From the NCBI GenBank assembly GCA_045600045.1, contig JAZRXD010000093.1, forward strand, positions 1 through 20,645: DNA of 20,645 nucleotides, written 5' to 3'. A program made the translations under genes and the position numbers. This document shows, piece after piece, positions 16,674 to 20,645 of this stretch (positions within the stretch are counted from its first letter, which is position 1; every line of letters starts with the position of its first letter). The notes below the pieces were generated by a model, which saw only the letters and a list, made by a program, of their open reading frames with translations, ran no database searches and was not told the origin of the DNA. The DNA comes from UBA1715 sp045600045 (lineage in GTDB: Bacteria; Bacteroidota; Bacteroidia; Bacteroidales; UBA1715).

Positions 16674-16943
16674 ATGGCAAGTAAAAGAGATTTCAAAAAA
16701 GATGTTGACACAGTATTTTCCACTGTATTGGAAGAATGTGTGTTCACGGCTGATTTTTTCCCAGAAAAAGAAGCTGCTGTGGAAAAATTGATTGATGAAG
16801 CTATTGCTTTGTATAATGATACTCGTTTCGCATACAAGATGGACGAAAAAATGTCTTATAAAGCATTCTACAACGGTTTGATTACAAACTATGTGGCAAA
16901 AATGAGTGACATTTTAAGTCAATTGAACGATTCCCAAAAATAG
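16674..16943 (+). CDS. Small conserved-looking protein, function unknown
   Basis: An 89-residue soluble, charged, predicted all-helical protein with no signal peptide. It begins ASKRDFKKDVDTVF and contains LEECVFTADFFPEKE and EKLIDEAIALYNDTRFAYK. The codon use matches neighbouring genes, and it has its own promoter element and downstream terminator, so it is a real gene. I associate this kind of sequence with uncharacterised Bacteroidales proteins of about 90 residues but know of no role. The helical, acidic/basic pattern would suit a small binding or adaptor protein. Confidence 0.85.
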   Translation: MASKRDFKKDVDTVFSTVLEECVFTADFFPEKEAAVEKLIDEAIALYNDTRFAYKMDEKMSYKAFYNGLITNYVAKMSDILSQLNDSQK

Positions 16944-16963
16944 TTTTCAAATTGATTTAATTA

Positions 16964-16996
16964 AAAATGTCCAATCGAAATTCGGTTGGACATTTT
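16964..16996. terminator. Bidirectional terminator between the 89-residue gene and nadE
   Basis: AAAATGTCCAATCG (16964-16977) pairs with CGGTTGGACATTTT (16983-16996) around an AAATT loop, with one G-U pair in 14. T-rich tails follow on both strands (GTTTTATT on plus; TTAATTAAATC on minus). It lies between convergent stop codons at 16943 and 17003. Confidence 0.85.
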
Positions 16997-17002
16997 GTTT
17001 TA

Positions 17003-18550
17003 TTAGAACTTGCCGACCAATGGCATTTTTCTTTCTGTAAACGGTTTTGAAGAAACTTTTATAGCTGGACATAATTGCTGGCGTTTGTATTCGCAACGTT
17101 TTACGAGTTGTATTGTTTTTGCGACAGTTTCTTTTGCAAATCCCATTTTTTCGATTTCTTCTTGTGTCTTTCCGTTTTCAACAAATTCAAACACAATTTT
17201 GTCCAATGTGTCGTAGTCGGGTAGTGAATCGGAATCTTGTTGATTTGGTCTTAATTCCGCAGAAGGTGGTTTAATAATCGTGTTTTCAGGAATAATTTCG
17301 CGATCACGATTGATATATCGTGCCAATTTAAACACATCAGTTTTGTACACATCGCCTAAAACAGAAATACTACCATTGGTGTCGCCGTATAACGTTCCGT
17401 ATCCAACGGCTATTTCGCTTTTATTTGACGTGTTAAGTAATATGTTGCCGAATTTATTGCTTACCGCCATCAACAATGTTCCACGAATGCGTGATTGTAG
17501 ATTTTCTTCTGCAAGAGAAAATGGTAAATCTTTAAACAATGGCGCCAATGCTTGTAATGAAGCGTTGTAAATGTTTTTTATAGGTACAATATCGTATTGC
17601 ACACCAAGATTTTTTGCTAGTCCTTCCGCATCGGTTATTGAATGTGATGTTGAAAATTCCGATGGCAATAAAAGAACCCTAATGTTTTCGCTTCCGATTG
17701 CTTCTGCTGCCAATGCAAGCACTACGGCCGAGTCAATTCCTCCCGAAAGTCCTAATGTTGCTGTTTTAAAGCCGTTTTTGGCGAAATAATCCTTGATACC
17801 AACAATTAGCGCATCGTGCAGAAGTGCTGTTGGGTCGGGTTTGCACGATTGGAGAGGTTGATATGTTTGTTTCGTGTCGAAAAATGCCAAACCTTCTTGA
17901 AAGTATGGAAGTTCAATTATTTTCTCATGGTTTGCATTTAAAACAAACGAATTTCCTTCGTATAGAAATTCCGTGTTTCCGCCATATTGATTGACATAAA
18001 TTATTGGAAATTCGCATTTTGCAAATTGATTGCATTCGGAATTTTTGTTGTAACAAAATGTTTTTGCGTTGATGTTTATTGCAACGGTTACGCCTTCTTC
18101 ATTTCCGGGAGAGTCATTACCAACGCAAACAGCGATTTTTTCACCTTGCCATTCAAAAATATTTTTCTCATTGTCAGTTACAAAATATTTCGATTCAATA
18201 GGAGTAAGGTTCTTTTTGTTGAATCGTCTGGTAATGATTCCGTTTTCAATTAAAATGGCGGAATCGTACACTTTTGTTTCGTTTTCATCTTCGCAGTATG
18301 TTGGACAACCAAGTAATACGGCTATGCCGAATGTGTCGGTTGCAATACGTTGAAGCACTTGCATTGTTGTTTCAATGAATTCTTCTTGTTGTAGTAAATC
18401 GAATGGAAACGAGCCGCATAGGCACATTTCGGGAAAAACGATTAAATCGGCTTTTTGGTCTCGTGCTTCGAAAATAGTTTTTGATATTTTCGTGGCATTT
18501 TTCCCAAATTCGCCAATTGTGTAGTTTTGTTGTGCAATTGCAATTTTCAT
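17003..18550 (-). CDS. nadE: NAD synthetase with an N-terminal nitrilase-like domain lacking the catalytic Cys
   Basis: A 515-residue two-domain protein that makes NAD from deamido-NAD and ATP. The C-terminal synthetase is intact: P-loop LGLSGGIDSA (267-275), LQSRIRGTLLMAVSNK, NTSNKSEIAVGYGTLYGD and KPPSAELRPNQQDSD. The N-terminal domain should be a glutaminase of the nitrilase fold. Its Glu41 (VFPEMCLCG) and a candidate Lys112/113 (FNKKNLTP) remain, but the strand that normally reads ICED reads AVCVGND: the catalytic Cys is Gly144 and the following Glu is Asn145. The next segment, usually NASPF and an alanine-rich helix, is shortened and unlike the family. VNQYGGNTE (186-194) remains. The domain is probably structural, with free ammonia as nitrogen source. 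It starts one base after the nth stop, so the two are an operon. Confidence 0.93.
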   Translation of the reverse strand: MKIAIAQQNYTIGEFGKNATKISKTIFEARDQKADLIVFPEMCLCGSFPFDLLQQEEFIETTMQVLQRIATDTFGIAVLLGCPTYCEDENETKVYDSAILIENGIITRRFNKKNLTPIESKYFVTDNEKNIFEWQGEKIAVCVGNDSPGNEEGVTVAININAKTFCYNKNSECNQFAKCEFPIIYVNQYGGNTEFLYEGNSFVLNANHEKIIELPYFQEGLAFFDTKQTYQPLQSCKPDPTALLHDALIVGIKDYFAKNGFKTATLGLSGGIDSAVVLALAAEAIGSENIRVLLLPSEFSTSHSITDAEGLAKNLGVQYDIVPIKNIYNASLQALAPLFKDLPFSLAEENLQSRIRGTLLMAVSNKFGNILLNTSNKSEIAVGYGTLYGDTNGSISVLGDVYKTDVFKLARYINRDREIIPENTIIKPPSAELRPNQQDSDSLPDYDTLDKIVFEFVENGKTQEEIEKMGFAKETVAKTIQLVKRCEYKRQQLCPAIKVSSKPFTERKMPLVGKF

Positions 18551-18551
18551 A

Positions 18552-19217
18552 TTAAAAAATCGATAATTCTTTTACTTCGTTTGTTTCGTGGTTAAAAGTG
18601 GCGCAAGCTTTTGTGATAGCGCACGTTCCACAATCTGGATTTATTGCCGTACAAGTGTAGCGTCCGTGGAGAATAAGCCAGTGGTGCATGTCGTGAACTT
18701 TTTCTTTTGGAATGTGTCGCATCAGTTGTTTTTCTGTTTCGAGTGGCGTTTTGGCATCGTGAACTAAACCTATTCGCGCCGAAACACGAAAAACATGTGT
18801 GTCAACTGCCATTGTTGGTTTATGGAAAATTACCGCAGCCATCACATTTGCTGTTTTTCTTCCAACTCCAGGTAATTTTTGCATTATTTCAACATCATCG
18901 GGAATTTCGTCATGAAATTCATAATGAAGCATTGTGGCCATTGCTTTCAAGTATTTTGCCTTGCTTTGAGGATACGAACAGCTTTTAATTAGCTCTAAAA
19001 TTTCCTCTTCGCTGGCATTTGACATAGCTAAGGGAGTAGGAAAAGCTTTGAACAAATTCGGTGTGATTTGGTTTACACGTTTGTCGGTGCATTGAGCCGA
19101 AAGAATTACTGCAACAAGCAATTCAAAGGGATTGTTGTAATTCAATTCCGTTTGTGGATTTGGCATAATTTGCTCGAATTTTTCTATGCAGTAGGAGTAT
19201 TTCTCCGTAATGTTCAT
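18552..19217 (-). CDS. nth: Endonuclease III
   Basis: A 221-residue base-excision repair enzyme that removes oxidised pyrimidines and cuts the DNA at the abasic site. The helix-hairpin-helix LPGVGRKTANVM carries catalytic Lys121; Asp139 in VDTHVFRVS is the second catalytic residue. The 4Fe-4S cluster ligands are Cys189, Cys196, Cys199 and Cys205 in the exact C-x6-C-x2-C-x5-C spacing. The frame opens at a TTG (19241), but a perfect promoter element lies across it, so the ATG at 19217 is the start. All key residues are present. nadE begins one base after the stop. Confidence 0.96.
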   Translation of the reverse strand: MNITEKYSYCIEKFEQIMPNPQTELNYNNPFELLVAVILSAQCTDKRVNQITPNLFKAFPTPLAMSNASEEEILELIKSCSYPQSKAKYLKAMATMLHYEFHDEIPDDVEIMQKLPGVGRKTANVMAAVIFHKPTMAVDTHVFRVSARIGLVHDAKTPLETEKQLMRHIPKEKVHDMHHWLILHGRYTCTAINPDCGTCAITKACATFNHETNEVKELSIF

Positions 19218-19238
19218 ATCTATTTCCGAAAATCTTTT

Positions 19239-19246
19239 CAAATTTA
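19239..19246 (-). promoter_or_regulatory. -7 promoter element of nth-nadE
   Basis: On the reverse strand 19246-19239 reads TAAATTTG, a perfect TAnnTTTG. Transcription would start near 19233, about 16 bases before the ATG at 19217, excluding the upstream TTG start. The position expected for the -33 box has only TTCT. Confidence 0.6.
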
Positions 19247-19257
19247 CTCAAATCAAT

Positions 19258-19265
19258 TAATTTTG
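19258..19265 (+). promoter_or_regulatory. -7 promoter element of the DUF4197 gene
   Basis: TAATTTTG is a perfect TAnnTTTG, 20 bases before the ATG at 19286. Its expected -33 region (about 19234-19239, TTTTC) coincides with the divergent nth -7 element, so the two promoters overlap. Confidence 0.55.
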
Positions 19266-19285
19266 AGAAGTATTAATTAAAATTT

Positions 19286-20161
19286 ATGATTATGAGAAAA
19301 TATACTTGTGTATTGTTCGGAGCGTTGTTTTTATTTGCTTCGTGTGAAGATATGTTGAATGAAGGCGATGGTGATTTGTCAACAACCGACATCGTGAAAG
19401 GTTTGAAAACCGCTTTGAATATTGGAACCGATTCGTCAACGGCGATTTTGTCGGCAAAAGACGGCTATTTTAAAGATGAAGCTGTAAAGATTTTGTTGCC
19501 AGATGAAGCTCAATATGTTCGGGAAAAATTGGAAATATTGGGTAGTGTTACCGCTTTTCAGTCTGCAACGGGTGTGATTGAAAGTAAACTTGATAATCTT
19601 GTATTGGCAATCAATCGTTCTGCCGAAGAAGCTGCAAAGGATGCGAAACCAATTTTGAGCGATGCAATTACCAATCTAACAATAAAAGATGGTTGGGATA
19701 TTTTGAATGGTACAGTTCCCGAAGGTTCCGAGAAATCGGCAGAAGGTTTTGATTCGTTGGCAGCCACAAAATATTTGAAAAACCAAACATATAAATCATT
19801 GGTAAATGCATATTCTCCAAAGGTGAATTCGGCATTGGATCAGAAAATAGTTGGCAATGCTTCCGCCACAAGTTTATGGAACGATATTACTGGAAAATGG
19901 AATGGTTTGGTTGAACAATACAATAATAATAATGTGGCACGTGCGGCTTTGGAGATTCTTGCAACGACTAACAATTGGGATTTGAATATTCACGAAGTAA
20001 ACACTAATTTGGGCGAATACACAACAGGCAAAGCATTGGATGGTTTGTTTTTGAAAGTAGGAAATCAAGAAAAAGAAATTCGCAAAAATCCATTCCAATG
20101 GGCGAGTGATATAATACAAAAAGTTTTTGGTAGTATTAGCGAAAAGATAAATGAATTGTAA
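19286..20161 (+). CDS. DUF4197 family lipoprotein
   Basis: A 291-residue envelope protein. The signal peptide YTCVLFGALFLFASC is type II with lipidated Cys20, followed by EDML. The mature part matches DUF4197: LSTTDIVKGLKTALNIGTDSS is the start of the domain, then AILSAKDGYFKDEAVKILLP, LDNLVLAINRSAEEAAKDAKPIL, AITNLTIKDGWDILNG, then ATKYLKNQTYKSL and the C-terminal YTTGKALDGLFLKVGNQEKEIRKNP. The function of the family is unknown. Two ATGs are close together (19286 and 19292); either gives a workable signal peptide. It is divergent from nth with overlapping promoters. Confidence 0.92.
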   Translation: MIMRKYTCVLFGALFLFASCEDMLNEGDGDLSTTDIVKGLKTALNIGTDSSTAILSAKDGYFKDEAVKILLPDEAQYVREKLEILGSVTAFQSATGVIESKLDNLVLAINRSAEEAAKDAKPILSDAITNLTIKDGWDILNGTVPEGSEKSAEGFDSLAATKYLKNQTYKSLVNAYSPKVNSALDQKIVGNASATSLWNDITGKWNGLVEQYNNNNVARAALEILATTNNWDLNIHEVNTNLGEYTTGKALDGLFLKVGNQEKEIRKNPFQWASDIIQKVFGSISEKINEL

Positions 20162-20210
20162 TAAAGTTTGATTTTTCAATTATAATAATTGGAGATTTGT
20201 GAAATACTGA

Positions 20211-20218
20211 TATTTTTG
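20211..20218 (+). promoter_or_regulatory. -7 promoter element of the 3'-terminal outer-membrane protein gene
   Basis: TATTTTTG is a perfect TAnnTTTG. A TTG at 20189-20191 lies exactly 19 bases upstream, making this the best-formed -33/-7 pair in the window. The ATG is 29 bases downstream of the element. Confidence 0.7.
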
Positions 20219-20246
20219 CATCGGTTTAATTAAAAATTATATTACA

Positions 20247-20645
20247 ATGAAAAAAGTTATAATCTCTGTTGTGGCTATGGTAGCCTGCGCGTTCACCGCT
20301 AACGCACAATTATGGTTGGGTGGAAGTCTTTCTGCTTCTCATTCTGGTGGTGTAGAGAAGAATGTTGTTGTTGATATTGACGACAATGGAAAAGATGTGA
20401 AAGATGATATTGATGATCCAAAATATAATTCATTTTCTTTCGCACCAATGATAGGTTTTGATTTAAGCGATAAATTCGCTGTTGGTGCAACTGTAAGTTT
20501 TTCTACATCAACAAGTAACAAATTGAAAGATGATGATGATAAAAAATATTGCACAAAATCTAACACATTTGGAATTGCTCCTTTCATTAGATATTCAGTT
20601 GCTGAATTCGGTAAATTCAATGTGAAATTACACGCTTCAGTTCCT
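20247..20645 (+). CDS. Outer-membrane beta-barrel-like protein, N-terminal part (3' end outside window)
   Basis: The frame is open from the ATG to the right edge, 133 codons. The signal peptide KKVIISVVAMVACAFTANA is cut before Gln21. The mature part shows amphipathic strands LWLGGSLSAS, SFSFAPMIGFDLS, FAVGATVSFSTST and TFGIAPFIRYS, alternating with Asp-rich loops (DIDDNGKDVKDDIDD and DDDD). This is the pattern of small porin-family or OmpA-like barrels common in Bacteroidota. The last strand and any C-terminal domain are outside the window, so the family cannot be fixed. The acidic loops could bind divalent cations. Confidence 0.8.
   Translation, partial: MKKVIISVVAMVACAFTANAQLWLGGSLSASHSGGVEKNVVVDIDDNGKDVKDDIDDPKYNSFSFAPMIGFDLSDKFAVGATVSFSTSTSNKLKDDDDKKYCTKSNTFGIAPFIRYSVAEFGKFNVKLHASVP

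Noticed and set aside
19218..19241. TTG start of Nth adding eight residues
   Set aside because: A perfect promoter element covers the TTG, so these codons are unlikely to be transcribed.
20170..20195. Hairpin CAATTA-TAA-TAATTG as terminator of the DUF4197 gene
   Set aside because: The stem is only six A/T-rich pairs and there is no downstream T-run on the plus strand.
1..20645. Mobile element, defence island or toxin-antitoxin system
   Set aside because: No transposase, integrase, restriction, toxin or inverted terminal repeats were seen; gene content and base use are uniform across the window.

Overview
This window looks like ordinary chromosomal DNA from an AT-rich member of the Bacteroidota, probably the order Bacteroidales. 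The evidence is the set of Bacteroidales-type proteins (short SerA next to SerC and a DUF1015 protein, an AddB-like nuclease with the VVFPSKRA start, a Uup-type ABC-F protein), the absence of clear Shine-Dalgarno sequences, and repeated perfect copies of the Bacteroides -7 promoter element TAnnTTTG just upstream of genes. I see no rRNA, tRNA, CRISPR array, phage gene or insertion sequence, and there is no gene-free stretch longer than 300 bases.

Layout. 1-1106 (-): N-terminal part of an AddB-like recombination nuclease that runs off the left edge. 1284-4654 (+): phosphoserine aminotransferase (serC), a short D-3-phosphoglycerate dehydrogenase (serA) and a DUF1015 protein, that is, two steps of serine synthesis plus a protein of unknown role. 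A terminator follows serC, and a 7-bp tandem repeat capable of forming a hairpin precedes the DUF1015 start. 4767-5438 (+): YggS-type PLP-homeostasis protein, overlapping the end of a convergent helical-repeat gene (5423-5935, -). 6038-7413 (+): a lipoprotein and a small secreted protein, both of unknown function, closed by a strong hairpin terminator. 7516-11635 (+): a Uup-type ABC-F ATPase, then a large EF-hand membrane protein. 11637-16591 (+): a diheme cytochrome c peroxidase that starts one base after the EF-hand gene, a small beta-barrel-like exported protein, an M1 aminopeptidase and a class I aminotransferase. 16674-16943 (+): an 89-residue protein with its own promoter and a terminator shared with the opposing genes. 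17003-19217 (-): nth (endonuclease III) and nadE, one base apart. 19286-20161 (+): DUF4197 lipoprotein, divergent from nth. 20247-end (+): first 133 residues of a beta-barrel-like outer-membrane protein.

Most of this is housekeeping: serine synthesis, PLP handling, NAD synthesis, base-excision repair, ribosome-associated ATPase, envelope proteins. I did not find a convincing new multi-gene system. The points most worth following up are the NadE protein, whose N-terminal glutaminase domain has lost the catalytic cysteine and its neighbouring glutamate while the synthetase domain is intact; the 745-residue EF-hand/cysteine-cluster membrane protein lying directly against a diheme peroxidase; the repeat-hairpin in front of the DUF1015 gene; and several promoters that lie inside the longest reading frames and so redefine start codons.
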